Assembly (NCBI RefSeq): GCF_000374005.1
Contig: NZ_KB893135.1
Location: forward strand, 280,545 to 344,544
Length of the DNA: 64,000 bases
Direction: 5' to 3'
Origin: Kiloniella laminariae DSM 19542
GTDB taxonomy: Bacteria; Pseudomonadota; Alphaproteobacteria; Kiloniellales; Kiloniellaceae
Part shown: piece by piece, positions 34,615-44,111 of the stretch
Numbering within the stretch: position 1 is the stretch's first letter
Layout: each line of letters starts with the position of its first letter
Position numbers and translations under genes: made by a program
Notes under the pieces: generated by a model
Told to the model about the DNA's origin: nothing
Seen by the model: the letters and a program-made list of their open reading frames with translations, nothing else
Databases searched by the model: none

Positions 34615-36315
34615 TCACAAGAACTGTTTTTCGAACTGGGCAGCAGGCAGTGGTTTGGCAAAGTAATAGCCCTGCATCCGGTCAAACCCGAGCTTCTGAC
34701 ACCATCCTTTCTGCGTCTCCCTCTCCACCCCTTCAACCACCGTCTTGATTCCCAGAACCTTGGCCAGAGCATTAATTGCCTCCAGAAATTGGGCACCCTC
34801 GTCATTATCCTCAATTGACTGGACAAAAGAGCGATCAACCTTCAGGACCTCGAATGGATAGGTCTGCAATTGAGACAGGGAAGAATAACCGGTGCCAAAA
34901 TCATCCAGCGACAGCGTGATGCCATAGTCGGAAAGGTCTTTGAGGATCTGGGCCGTTTCGGCCGTGGAATTGATCAGCGTGCTCTCTGTGACCTCCAGCT
35001 CAAGCAATTGGGGTGCGATGTCATACTGCTCGATAACCTTCTCGACCTTCGCGAAAAAACCCTGCTGGTTCAGCTCCAGCGCCGAGATATTGACCGAGAT
35101 AGAGAAACTCTCGCCATATCCTGCTTTATTTTTGTGCCAGCGCTGTAACTGGGCACAGGCCGTCTCCAGTACCCAGTCGCCGATTTTGGGGATCAGGCCA
35201 ATTTCTTCGGCAATCGGGATAAACTCTACCGGGCTGATCAAGCCCTTCTCCGGATGCTGCCACCGGATCAGGGCTTCAGCGCCGACCAGACTTTCTGACA
35301 TACAATCAACCTGGGGCTGATAATAGAGCACAAATTCGTTTTCAACCGTTGCACGGCGCAGTTCACGCTCAAGTTCTATGCGCCGGGAAACTTCTTCGTG
35401 CAGGGCTTGGGAATAATAGCTTGCCCTGCCCCGTCCCTTTTCTTTCGAGCGATACATCGCCACATCGGCACACTTCATCAGCTGCATGGCATCCTGGGCA
35501 CAGTCAGGGTAGACCGCAATGCCAATACTGGCAGAAATGGTGAACTCGATCTCTTCCAGAATAAAGGGGGTCGAAAAGGCGGCAAAAATTCGCTGGGAAA
35601 AAAGCCGCATCATGATCGGATCAGCCAGATTATGCACCAGGATGGCAAATTCGTCCCCGCCAAGACGACAGAGCAGATCTCCGCCGCGAACCTGAGCGCT
35701 CAACCTCTTTGCCACCTCAACCAGCAAACGATCCCCTGCGGCATGCCCCAGAGTATCGTTGACGACTTTAAAACAGTCCAGATCCAGCATCAGCAAAGCC
35801 AGGCGCACACCCTGTCGCTCTGCCCGGGGGATAGCAGTGGTCATTTCTTCTTCGAATACATAGCGGTTTGACAGACCGGTAAGCGCATCCCTTTCTGCCA
35901 TGACCTTCAACTGTTCATGGCTGCGGCGCAGCTGCTGGTCAATCTTGTAGCGTTCCTTCGCATGCATGATCGCCCGGATCAGCCGGGAAGAAGACAGCTC
36001 ACTCTTGGGGATAAAATCCTGGGCACCATTCTCAATGCAGGAGATCGCCAGATCTTCGTCGTCATGGTTGCTGATCATGACAACGGCATTGCATTCATGA
36101 GAATCAGAATTGAACAGCTTCAGCAGTTCCAACCCGGTCATTGTCGGCAGCTGATAATCCAGAAGTACAATATCATAGGTTGCTTTTTTATATTGTCCGA
36201 GCCCGTCTTCTGCCGTCTCTGCCTCGGTGATATTCAACGCATAACCAGAGCGGTTCAAAGTACGGACGGTGTTCGCTCGATCGACCATATCGTCATCAAT
36301 AAGCAGTAAATTCAA
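34615..36315 (-). CDS. Receiver-GGDEF-EAL cyclic-di-GMP signalling protein
   Basis: This 566-aa protein has three domains. The receiver domain (1-125) carries 'IVLLDYQLPTMTG' with the phospho-acceptor Asp. The GGDEF domain (about 140-300) has 'LCRLGGDEFAILV', an intact active motif. The EAL domain (about 315-560) has 'GAEALIRWQHPEKG', 'VNISALELNQ', 'DDFGTGYSSL' and 'EGVE', also intact. It may both make and break c-di-GMP, switched by phosphorylation. It is on the same strand as the kinase and receiver genes downstream, 135 bases before the kinase. Confidence 0.93.
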   Translation of the reverse strand: MNLLLIDDDMVDRANTVRTLNRSGYALNITEAETAEDGLGQYKKATYDIVLLDYQLPTMTGLELLKLFNSDSHECNAVVMISNHDDEDLAISCIENGAQDFIPKSELSSSRLIRAIMHAKERYKIDQQLRRSHEQLKVMAERDALTGLSNRYVFEEEMTTAIPRAERQGVRLALLMLDLDCFKVVNDTLGHAAGDRLLVEVAKRLSAQVRGGDLLCRLGGDEFAILVHNLADPIMMRLFSQRIFAAFSTPFILEEIEFTISASIGIAVYPDCAQDAMQLMKCADVAMYRSKEKGRGRASYYSQALHEEVSRRIELERELRRATVENEFVLYYQPQVDCMSESLVGAEALIRWQHPEKGLISPVEFIPIAEEIGLIPKIGDWVLETACAQLQRWHKNKAGYGESFSISVNISALELNQQGFFAKVEKVIEQYDIAPQLLELEVTESTLINSTAETAQILKDLSDYGITLSLDDFGTGYSSLSQLQTYPFEVLKVDRSFVQSIEDNDEGAQFLEAINALAKVLGIKTVVEGVERETQKGWCQKLGFDRMQGYYFAKPLPAAQFEKQFL

Positions 36316-36452
36316 GGCCCGCTATCCTTTTTTTGCGCAAAAGATGCACAGAACATACGCCATTAATTATCACAACGTAACCACAACCATAGGTTAGTTT
36401 TTATATTATTGAAAGAATGGTTAAAAATTCATTAGCACTTTGTGTCTCTCCA

Positions 36453-36486
36453 GCAGATTAATCTGCTGTTTGGCAGAAAAATCTGC
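36453..36486. promoter_or_regulatory. Tandem operator pair, GCAGA-N4-TCTGC twice
   Basis: GCAGATTAATCTGC (36453-36466) and GCAGAAAAATCTGC (36473-36486) are palindromes of the same form with centres 20 bp apart, two helical turns. The first lies in an 18-bp perfect palindrome (36451-36468). They are about 140 bases upstream of the GGDEF-EAL gene and beyond the ZIP gene's terminator. Confidence 0.6.
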
Positions 36487-36550
36487 CCCTGCATTTTGTT
36501 ATGGCACAAGCATCCAAGTGCCTGATCCCGGGGCAAGTGGACCCAAACAA

Positions 36551-36589
36551 AAACGGCGACCCCACCAGTACAGAAAGGTCGCCGTTTTT
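36551..36589 (-). terminator. Bidirectional rho-independent terminator
   Basis: AAACGGCGACC and GGTCGCCGTTT form an 11-bp stem with T-runs on both sides. It ends the multicopper oxidase-ZIP transcript on the minus strand. The remainder of the gap 36316-36623 holds the operator pair and no gene. Confidence 0.88.
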
Positions 36590-36623
36590 ATGACTTCGCC
36601 AAATCTCTTAAAAAGTTACTTCC

Positions 36624-37823
36624 TCAGGCTGTCACCAGCAGTGCCGTGCCGTACATCACCACCAGTCCGGCGATAAACCCGGCAAAAGTCGAAAGCGAGA
36701 GCCACGAACCACCGGTTTCTTTGGAACGTCGGATCAGATAGGCCGAGACTTCGAGGATTACCTGAGCGATTGCGCCTGCGCCAATGCCGAGGAACAGGGC
36801 GGCCCATTGCGGGGCAAAGGCAAAAGCCCCGATCCACACACCAATGACCGCTGGGAAACCCGCGACAAACGCCAGCGCAGCAAAAACCCACAAGGCTGGG
36901 CGCTTGTTCACCAGTGGAGCAACGATGCCGATGCCTTCGGTGATATTGTGCAGCACAAAACCGACCAGCAGGAAGGTTCCAAGTGCGGTTTCGCCCACAG
37001 CAAAGGCCGCCCCGACCGCCAGACCTTCGCCCAGATTGTGCAGGCCAATGCCCAGCGACAGATAACTCGCCAGCCCTGTCCCCGAAGGGCTTGACCCGCC
37101 GCGCCTTCCGATCATCAACAACGCCAGGAAAGCGGCAATGGCCGCAACCCAGACCAGAGTGGACGTGCTAAAGGCCGCAGCGGCCTGCTCCGCCAGTTCC
37201 AGTGCCTCTGCCAGCGTATCGATCAAAAGAAAAACCAGCAGCCCAACAGTCAAGGCCAGCAGAAACTGCACACTGCCGCTGCCCGCCCGGCGCAGCGCCG
37301 GATAACAGAGCATGCCCAGCGCCACCGGCACCAGCCCGATAAAGATCCCGATCACCGCCAGCCCCAGGAACTGCTGGCCCGAGGCTTTCGGGCTTGGCAA
37401 GGCCACGGCAATTTCATGGTCAAAGGTGGTGCCGCTGCTGGTCAGCAGGGTGATAAAGTGGGCCTCGCCCAGCACCCAGGGATAGGGCAGATCCAGCCGC
37501 ACCTTGTCCAGTCGCGCAACCGGGCCCGCCGGGGTCTGGGTGAACTTCCAGTAAGCGCCGTCAACCTGGACCTGGGCAATGGTCAGCGGCTCGGAGCCAT
37601 CGGCCCGCACCCACAGTGTGATGCCGTCCTCGTCCAGAATCGCCCGCTCAACCGTCAGCTCTTCCAGCGGTGGTGCCATATCGGACAAAAGCGCCAGCGG
37701 ATCGGCCCGAAACAGCAGCGCCAGCAACAGGCCAAGCCCGATCAGCGGCAACAAAAGCCAGAAGAGATTGCGCAGAGGGGACGAGACAAGAGGCTGAGAT
37801 TCCTGGTTTTCATAATCACTCAT
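36624..37823 (-). CDS. ZIP-family metal permease with periplasmic N-terminal domain
   Basis: This 399-aa protein has an N-terminal membrane helix (about 20-38), a periplasmic domain of about 120 residues, then eight hydrophobic segments of the ZIP family. The metal-binding motifs are 'GIGLHNLGEGLAVGAAFAVG' and 'LLVGFVLHNITEGIGIV' (HNxxEG in both). ATG 37823 overlaps the oxidase stop by 4 bp. ZIP proteins import divalent metals, and the partner multicopper oxidase suggests iron or copper uptake. Confidence 0.9.
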   Translation of the reverse strand: MSDYENQESQPLVSSPLRNLFWLLLPLIGLGLLLALLFRADPLALLSDMAPPLEELTVERAILDEDGITLWVRADGSEPLTIAQVQVDGAYWKFTQTPAGPVARLDKVRLDLPYPWVLGEAHFITLLTSSGTTFDHEIAVALPSPKASGQQFLGLAVIGIFIGLVPVALGMLCYPALRRAGSGSVQFLLALTVGLLVFLLIDTLAEALELAEQAAAAFSTSTLVWVAAIAAFLALLMIGRRGGSSPSGTGLASYLSLGIGLHNLGEGLAVGAAFAVGETALGTFLLVGFVLHNITEGIGIVAPLVNKRPALWVFAALAFVAGFPAVIGVWIGAFAFAPQWAALFLGIGAGAIAQVILEVSAYLIRRSKETGGSWLSLSTFAGFIAGLVVMYGTALLVTA

Positions 37824-39085
37824 GCGCCTTCTCCCTCGACCTGAAAGTGGCTCATCCAGCCCAGTTCGGCAAACTCGGCCTGATGGGCGTGGAACATGTA
37901 GTGACCATCTTCGTGTTCGGCAAAGGAGATCTCGACAATACCGCGCTGCGCCTGGCACTGCATCACTGTATCAATAATCCTGTGCGTCGGGCTCAGCGTG
38001 GTGCCGTGGTCATAATAATCAAAGAAATTGCCATGCAGGTGGAACGAGTTAATCGGATCAAACTCGGTCACATTGACCAGATAGACCCGGATCGGACGGG
38101 TCTTGTCGACGCGGATTGGATCGTTGCTATAGGCATGGGCGATGGAATTGACCGCGTAGATCTCGTTTTCTTCATCGAAATTGGTATCAAAGCCGTTCAT
38201 GACCATGATGAATTCCTGCCAGTGATCATTTTCCGGCGTCCCGAGCAGCCGCGAGCGGGCCACTGCATAGTTCTCCGGATTGTCCCGCTGCTTCTCCGGG
38301 TCCGGATCAACAATAAAGGCACCATAGAGCCCCTTTTGCATGTGGCGTTTCAGCGGAAAGGAATGGCAGTGATAGAGATGACAGCCAAAAGGCTTGGCTT
38401 CAAATTCATAGGTAAACTCTTCCCCCGGCATGGGTTCACCCGCCCCCGGCACCCCGTCCATCCGCGCGGAATGAATGCCGTGAAAATGCATGGTGTGCGG
38501 CATGCTGGTGTTATTGATAAAACGAATGCGCACCAGATCGCCTTCGGTCACGCGCAGGGTTGGCCCCGGCACGCGCCCGTTATAGGTCCAGGCCGGAAAG
38601 AAAATCCCCGGCGCGATCTCGATTTCCTTTTCCTCGGCCGTGACCTCAAACTCGCGCAGGGTCCGGCCATCCGGCAACCTGGACACAACACCGCGATCCC
38701 AGTCGGTCAGCATCTCCACCGGGTGAAAGCCGTTGCGGGCATGATCAACCTCGCCCACGGTGGTCATGGCCCCGTGTTTCAGGCGCATCTTGCTGTGATC
38801 AAGCCCAGCCGGGTTGGCCGCCGGACTGGTCCCAGGCGTATCCGCCGCATACCCGGCCTGATGATTGTCATGGTTTTGCGCCTGCGCCCGGCTTCCCGAT
38901 CCCGCCAGCGCCAGCAACGAGGCCCCGCCCGCCAGCAGGCTGCCGCCGAGCAATCGCCGCCGCGTCGGATTAAGTTGCCCCGGATTGACCTTGGTCGGTT
39001 TAAGCCGGGTCAGGTGAAGCTGGGGCAGTTTAACCGGGGGCATTTTTGCCCTCAGTTTCGCCGTCAGGGATTTAAAAAACGTCAT
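37820..39085 (-). CDS. Tat-exported multicopper oxidase
   Basis: This 421-aa protein has a twin-arginine-type signal ('TRRRLLGGSLLAGGA', after an unusually long basic n-region) and the copper ligands 'HTMHFHG', 'HCHSFPLKRHM', 'SFHLHGNF' and 'HYMFHAHQAEFAELGWM'. It should oxidise Fe2+, Cu+ or phenols in the periplasm. Translational coupling to the ZIP permease suggests a metal-uptake pair. ATG 39085 is chosen over TTG 39103. The 291-base gap upstream holds no gene. Confidence 0.92.
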   Translation of the reverse strand: MTFFKSLTAKLRAKMPPVKLPQLHLTRLKPTKVNPGQLNPTRRRLLGGSLLAGGASLLALAGSGSRAQAQNHDNHQAGYAADTPGTSPAANPAGLDHSKMRLKHGAMTTVGEVDHARNGFHPVEMLTDWDRGVVSRLPDGRTLREFEVTAEEKEIEIAPGIFFPAWTYNGRVPGPTLRVTEGDLVRIRFINNTSMPHTMHFHGIHSARMDGVPGAGEPMPGEEFTYEFEAKPFGCHLYHCHSFPLKRHMQKGLYGAFIVDPDPEKQRDNPENYAVARSRLLGTPENDHWQEFIMVMNGFDTNFDEENEIYAVNSIAHAYSNDPIRVDKTRPIRVYLVNVTEFDPINSFHLHGNFFDYYDHGTTLSPTHRIIDTVMQCQAQRGIVEISFAEHEDGHYMFHAHQAEFAELGWMSHFQVEGEGA

Positions 39086-39376
39086 CGAACACCACACCCG
39101 CAATAATGCATAACCTGAGAAATGTAGCCATAGCTACAGATATAAGTAATTGGTACGCCTCTTCGCCGGATCTGTCAATAATCCCGAGCAGGACATTCAG
39201 GTATTTCGGGGCGGGAAATCCGTCCGGTGTTTCCCTCGCAGCATTCAGGTTGGCTCTATTCAGAAGCCACCTTTATTTTGCCCTTGCTCTCTTTCTTTTG
39301 CGGGTGATAGCGTCACAGCATACACGCAAAGGCCGAAAAATAATCAGGTTGTACTTTTCAAGCGGGGGCAGAAGGC

Positions 39377-40942
39377 ATGACAAAATCAGAACAGACCGGA
39401 CCAAGCGGCATCACCCGACATTGGGGCAAACTGATCGCTGCGGGCCTTGTCTCTAGCGCCTTGCTGGTCTGGAACTTTGTTCCGGGTAACCAGGGGCTTG
39501 CGCTGGTTTGCAATGTCGCTGACAGTCTTGGAGCCCCCTATGCCCTTTCTGACTGTCCCCCGACCCGCCTTGATACCGAAGGAGCCCGGCGGGCTAGGGA
39601 CTATACCCGCCAGGCGCTGGAAAACAGGGACCGCGGCCAACTGGATCAGGCTTTTGAAGAACTGCAGAAGGCATTGGTCTTTGCTGAACTTTTAAGCCGG
39701 AAAAATCCCGATAACGACACATGGCAACAGGATCTTGCCCGGGTCTATTCCCTAATCGGGGATCTGGAGCACAGGCGAGGGAATTTCGCCGAGGCTCTGG
39801 CCTCTCTCGCCACCGAACAGGACATAGTCCAGCAGGCTCTCACCAAGACCCCTGACTCTCATAAATGGCAGGTCGGCCAGCGCGATAACCTGCACAGCAA
39901 GGGAGAGGTCTATCAGGCGACAAGCCAGTTCGACAAAGCCCTGGAACAGTACCGTCCCGCAATAGAGATCGCCGAGATGATCCTCGCACAGGCACCGGAC
40001 AAGCTCGGCAATCATTTCGCCCTCAGCGCCCTGCATAACAAGACCGGGGAAGTCCTGGAAAGCAAAGGCGATCTATCTGCTGCTTTGCTCAGCTATCAGG
40101 CCGCGCTAAAAGCTGCCAGCGATCTAGTTGCAAAATTCCCGGAAGATCCCCGCCTGCTTTTTTCCCAATACAAACTTCACGCAACAATCGGCCACCTCTA
40201 CGAACAGCAGGAAAACAAGGAAGCCGCAATCGCCGAATATCAGAAGTCCTTGGACACGACCCGGATCATGATCGCGCGTTCGCCCCAGCTCGAATCCCTG
40301 ATGATGACGAACCAGCCTCTCCTCCATACCATGACCGGGGATCTTCAGCGGGATCTGGACGATCCGGAAGCAGCTGTTCTCAACTTTCAGGCTGCCATTG
40401 ATTACTATACCAGCGATCTGGGCAGCAGCCGGGTTGGCGACTACGCAAGCCGTGAAAACAGCCTGCACCAGCTTTTTGCCCTGCACCACCGGATCGGCAA
40501 CATCAGGGCAGATCAGACCGATCACCAGACGGCCCTGAGCCACTTTGAGGCAGCCATGGCTGCTCTGTTGGAACTCCACGAAATGGCGCCGGAAAATCGC
40601 CTCTGGTCCGCGGCAATCTATACCGTGCATCTGAACCTTGGCGAAGAACAGCAGGCCCTGGGCGACACAACCGCCGCTCTGGCCCACTTCCAATCCGTCG
40701 TCAACGTCGCCGATCCCCTTGTTCAAAACGAACCGGAAGAACCCGCCCACCGGGCCTACATCGCCTTTGCCACCTATTACAGCAGCATGATCCTGCTGAA
40801 ACAGGATCAGAAAACCGCCGCTCGAGCCCAGTTGGAACAAAGCCAGACGCTCATGCTGGCCCTGATGAACAGCGACTGGGCCGATGATCTGAGTGGTAAC
40901 CTCATGGAAGTTGAATCCATCCTGAAAAAACTGGGGGGCTAG
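39377..40942 (+). CDS. Membrane-anchored TPR-repeat protein
   Basis: This 521-aa protein has one N-terminal membrane helix (about 18-37) and a series of tetratricopeptide-like helical repeats from about residue 70 ('DQAFEELQKALVFAELL', 'FAEALASLATEQDIVQQAL', 'DKALEQYRPAIEIAEMIL'). It should be a periplasmic scaffold. No enzyme domain is visible. The Stf0 gene follows nine bases on. Confidence 0.85.
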   Translation: MTKSEQTGPSGITRHWGKLIAAGLVSSALLVWNFVPGNQGLALVCNVADSLGAPYALSDCPPTRLDTEGARRARDYTRQALENRDRGQLDQAFEELQKALVFAELLSRKNPDNDTWQQDLARVYSLIGDLEHRRGNFAEALASLATEQDIVQQALTKTPDSHKWQVGQRDNLHSKGEVYQATSQFDKALEQYRPAIEIAEMILAQAPDKLGNHFALSALHNKTGEVLESKGDLSAALLSYQAALKAASDLVAKFPEDPRLLFSQYKLHATIGHLYEQQENKEAAIAEYQKSLDTTRIMIARSPQLESLMMTNQPLLHTMTGDLQRDLDDPEAAVLNFQAAIDYYTSDLGSSRVGDYASRENSLHQLFALHHRIGNIRADQTDHQTALSHFEAAMAALLELHEMAPENRLWSAAIYTVHLNLGEEQQALGDTTAALAHFQSVVNVADPLVQNEPEEPAHRAYIAFATYYSSMILLKQDQKTAARAQLEQSQTLMLALMNSDWADDLSGNLMEVESILKKLGG

Positions 40943-40950
40943 AAAGAGTT

Positions 40951-41709
40951 CTGACCCAATATCAATCCTATATTATCTGCACAAGCCCCAGGAGTGGCAG
41001 CACTCTTTTGTGCCGACTTTTGGCCGCGACAGGAAAATCCGGTGTGCCGGACTCCCATTTCCACGAACCATCGGTTTCGGCATGGATGGAAGATTTCGGA
41101 TTGCAGGATGACCAGTATCCCAGCGAGAAAGAACAACTGACCGCTGTTTTTGCTGCCGCGCATGCTTATGGAACTGGCAGCAGCGACATATTCGGATTGC
41201 GCCTCCAACGACACAGCTTCGACTTCTTGATGCAAAAACTCGATTGTTTGCATCCAGGTCTTTCGACGGATGCAGAGCGCCTTCACACCGCTTTCGGACA
41301 CACTCTATTCATCCATCTGACACGCCCAAACAAACTTGAACAGGCTATTTCCCGCCTCAGGGCAGAGCAGTCCGGCCTCTGGCACAGAGCAGCAGACGGG
41401 ACAGAACTGGAACGCCTTTCTGCACCTCAGGAGCTTAGCTATGATGCAGTATCAATCGCCCGTCATATCACCGACATGACGCTGGCTGACGAGAATTGGA
41501 AATCCTGGTTTGACCGTGAGGGTATTACCCCCATGCGAATTACCTACGATGAACTTTCCCGCGATCCATCGGCAATTCTTTCGGGAATACTCGAAGAACT
41601 CGGTCAGGACAGCTCAATTGCCAAAGATATTACCCCGCCAACAGCCCGACTGTCCGATGAAATCAACCGCTCTTGGGCCGAACGGTTCCGGGGCGAGAAC
41701 AAAGGATAA
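40951..41709 (+). CDS. Stf0-type sulfotransferase with CTG start
   Basis: The PAPS-binding 5' loop 'YIICTSPRSGSTLLCRLL' is read only if translation begins upstream of the nominal TTG 41008. The frame has no ATG, GTG or TTG in the right place; CTG at 40951, giving L-T-Q-Y-Q before the loop, matches the usual start position in the family. The rest, 'SHFHEPSVSAWMEDFG', 'RLQRHSFDFL', 'FIHLTRPNKLEQAIS' and the C-terminal 'ITYDELSRDPSAI', fits Stf0, known for trehalose 2-sulfation. The protein is 252 aa. The acceptor here is unknown. Confidence 0.83.
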   Translation: MTQYQSYIICTSPRSGSTLLCRLLAATGKSGVPDSHFHEPSVSAWMEDFGLQDDQYPSEKEQLTAVFAAAHAYGTGSSDIFGLRLQRHSFDFLMQKLDCLHPGLSTDAERLHTAFGHTLFIHLTRPNKLEQAISRLRAEQSGLWHRAADGTELERLSAPQELSYDAVSIARHITDMTLADENWKSWFDREGITPMRITYDELSRDPSAILSGILEELGQDSSIAKDITPPTARLSDEINRSWAERFRGENKG

Positions 41710-41764
41710 CACTGTCGCAAGCCAGAGACCGCAACAGCGGGGGCGACGCCGAATGGGGCTGTGG

Positions 41765-41796
41765 CCCATCCTTCCGCTTTTGCCTGCCTGCATTTT
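41765..41796. repeat. 32-bp direct repeat, left boundary of AT-rich insert
   Basis: It is identical over 32 bases (CCCATCCTTCCGCTTTTGCC and onward) to 44545-44576. To its left is ordinary GC-rich sequence; to its right the AT-rich insert begins. Confidence 0.9.
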
Positions 41797-41798
41797 GT

Positions 41799-44111
41799 TT
41801 AATAATTTAACGCTGGGTAAAAAGCAGGATTAAGAATATACTCCAAAGTGTTTCTATTTTTATCTGACAATACTTTTATTAATCGCATGTCATACCCGAC
41901 ATCAAAAATGAATTTTGCAGGATTTGCATCAAACTTTATCCCAATAAATCCATAGTATAGTAAAAACTGTATAATCTTCTCGACTCTATCATTTGGAACA
42001 TCAGCACTACTAATTATGTTTCTCAGGCTCTCTTCCGTAAACGTATTTCCTTCACCAATAAAATAATAAATCAAAGATGTTTCAGCACCAACGATGTCGG
42101 TAAGCTCTTGATCTGCCTCCGTAATCAAATCCAAAGAAAATGCTCTCAGCCCCTTTTCCAAATCATCTTCACTAATCCGTTCATGGCCCAAATTCACAGC
42201 AAAACTGCGACAATGGCCAATTATTTTCAAGAGATTACGTGGTCTCATCAAAGATCGCTCAATTAAATATTGTGAACTTTCCTCTCCTTTATAATGAGAA
42301 ATACAAATTTGGGGCCAAACAAGCTCAAACTCGGTACCCTCAGATAACTGACCTTGAACAAGTCGTCGACGTAGCATTTCTCTCAAGAGATCTGGCTCAG
42401 TCCAATCAAGAACGGCACGGCTCTCTTTACCATAGTCGGCAGAAACCTCGACTAAAAGCTGATATACATCATTTCTAACAAATACGACACAATGGAAATC
42501 GTGGTCATTAGATTGCATTTGCCGTTGAATTTTTCGAGCAGCATCAATCAAGCATCTTAATATTAAAACATCACTAGAAGAGATACCATGCATTGACCAC
42601 CCTTTATCCAAGTTATCAAAAAGAACCCAGACAGATTTTTTAAATTTAAGATAATTAGACAGCACTTCTCGCACATCACGAATATTATGTTTATGGATTA
42701 GCTCTGTCACTTCAGTCGAAGTTAATCTTTGATCAGAATTTTTACTAAATTTTTTCTGGAACTCTGCAGCTAAATCTTGAGACAATGATAAAAGGCGCTC
42801 AGAAAAATCACCTTCTCCGGCATCACCACTCTCATATACTTCCTGCATACGACGATATGGCTCATATAGGTTTTGATCACGAACGTGACGCTCCTTATCC
42901 TTTTCTAATAGCTTATAGCATATTTCAAGATAAAGAATGTACTCAAAGAACGCCGTGATAAGATGCGTTTTGGCTCCTTCAGCAAGGAAATCAAGTACAT
43001 CCTCTTTCAACCGGATAAGCTGATATCCCTCGGGTTTTAAATCAACGACAATATTCTGGATCTGTGCTCTTTTTTCGTCGCGCAGTTGTGAAAAAAGAGC
43101 TGTTTTACCCGCCCCTTTCCGACCAACAACAAGATTAACTTCTCCCCGGGAAGCGCGTCCGAATTGATCAGTCCGTAAAAAATAATTTGCTAGCGTCTGA
43201 AATTCATTCTCAGCAATAGGGTCACCAATAGACAAATTAGATAAAAAATTACCTTTTGGAAGTTTGATTGGCGTTTGAAGTTGAAGTCTTTCAGTCACTT
43301 CCAATGCCAATTCTGTTATATGATCCGCAATCTCATCTCGACTACGAAACGTCTTAACGAAATCTCTAACATCAAGAGGCGCTGGCCCTTCATCTGACTG
43401 TAAAACCAGTGTAACCTTCTCTAAAGATATCCCAAGACCAGCTACGAAAGCTGCACGAATATTATGAATATCATAGTCGGCAAAACTTTCCGATAACAAA
43501 GGAATAACAACCCCTAAAGAATTAGCTACTTCATCAATAGCTTTTGTTGCTGCTAATCGGACTTCTTCTACAGGAATGAAGCTCTTAAATTTTAACCTTG
43601 CCTTCTTTATACTAGCCGTTATGGACAACATAGCTTGGCCAGAGGTAGGCGTTTGCAACAAGTATACAGCAGTATTTTGCTTTGAATTCTTATTAATCAT
43701 TATAGGATTTGAATTATCCAACCTAAGAAGTATATCAGCTAATTCTTCTTGGTCAGAATACTCAACGAAACCCAAGGTATCAAAAATCCCAATTTTATTA
43801 GCCTTTTCAATGCAGCCTTTAAAATTAGCATTTCGAACTAAATATACTCTTTTTCCCAACCCTATAGCGTAACCAATCTCAAAAGTGACATTGAAGTTCA
43901 TCGTCGTAATATCAGCGATTAAGATCTCAGAATTATTAATTGTTTTAAATATTGGGTCGATTAAAGCTCTGCCTGAGATATCGTTTTCAACCCACGTATG
44001 AATGGATAAATCCTTACGTTGCTGGGCCACCAAACTTTGTGCACCGCGAATTGCGCTACCTACCTCATTATGCGTTGAAGCATAGGCAAAAAATGCGTTT
44101 ATTAATGGCAT
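41799..44111 (-). CDS. TIR/NDT-like domains fused to a P-loop ATPase (Sll1717-like)
   Basis: This 770-aa protein has three parts. Residues 1-130 resemble the TIR/nucleoside 2-deoxyribosyltransferase fold: 'NAFFAYASTHNEVG', then 'ADITTMNFNVTFEIGYAIGL' with Glu78 at the NDT catalytic position. Residues 145-280 look like a second, more divergent domain ('RAAFVAGLGISLEKVTLVLQ'). The rest is a P-loop ATPase with Walker A GRKGAGKT (330-337) and Walker B near 498 ('VWVLFDNLDKGW'), as in the Sll1717 family. Such fusions are typical of antiphage or cell-suicide proteins. It is AT-rich and repeat-flanked. ATG 44111 has no clear ribosome site. Confidence 0.78.
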   Translation of the reverse strand: MPLINAFFAYASTHNEVGSAIRGAQSLVAQQRKDLSIHTWVENDISGRALIDPIFKTINNSEILIADITTMNFNVTFEIGYAIGLGKRVYLVRNANFKGCIEKANKIGIFDTLGFVEYSDQEELADILLRLDNSNPIMINKNSKQNTAVYLLQTPTSGQAMLSITASIKKARLKFKSFIPVEEVRLAATKAIDEVANSLGVVIPLLSESFADYDIHNIRAAFVAGLGISLEKVTLVLQSDEGPAPLDVRDFVKTFRSRDEIADHITELALEVTERLQLQTPIKLPKGNFLSNLSIGDPIAENEFQTLANYFLRTDQFGRASRGEVNLVVGRKGAGKTALFSQLRDEKRAQIQNIVVDLKPEGYQLIRLKEDVLDFLAEGAKTHLITAFFEYILYLEICYKLLEKDKERHVRDQNLYEPYRRMQEVYESGDAGEGDFSERLLSLSQDLAAEFQKKFSKNSDQRLTSTEVTELIHKHNIRDVREVLSNYLKFKKSVWVLFDNLDKGWSMHGISSSDVLILRCLIDAARKIQRQMQSNDHDFHCVVFVRNDVYQLLVEVSADYGKESRAVLDWTEPDLLREMLRRRLVQGQLSEGTEFELVWPQICISHYKGEESSQYLIERSLMRPRNLLKIIGHCRSFAVNLGHERISEDDLEKGLRAFSLDLITEADQELTDIVGAETSLIYYFIGEGNTFTEESLRNIISSADVPNDRVEKIIQFLLYYGFIGIKFDANPAKFIFDVGYDMRLIKVLSDKNRNTLEYILNPAFYPALNY

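Noticed and set aside
37670-39106. 478-aa frame on the plus strand
   Set aside because: It is opposite the multicopper oxidase and ZIP genes, both clearly real. Its His/Arg-rich composition is the complement of that coding.
41765-41796. The 32-bp repeat as the 3' end of a tRNA gene
   Set aside because: No cloverleaf can be folded around either copy and no T-loop consensus is present.
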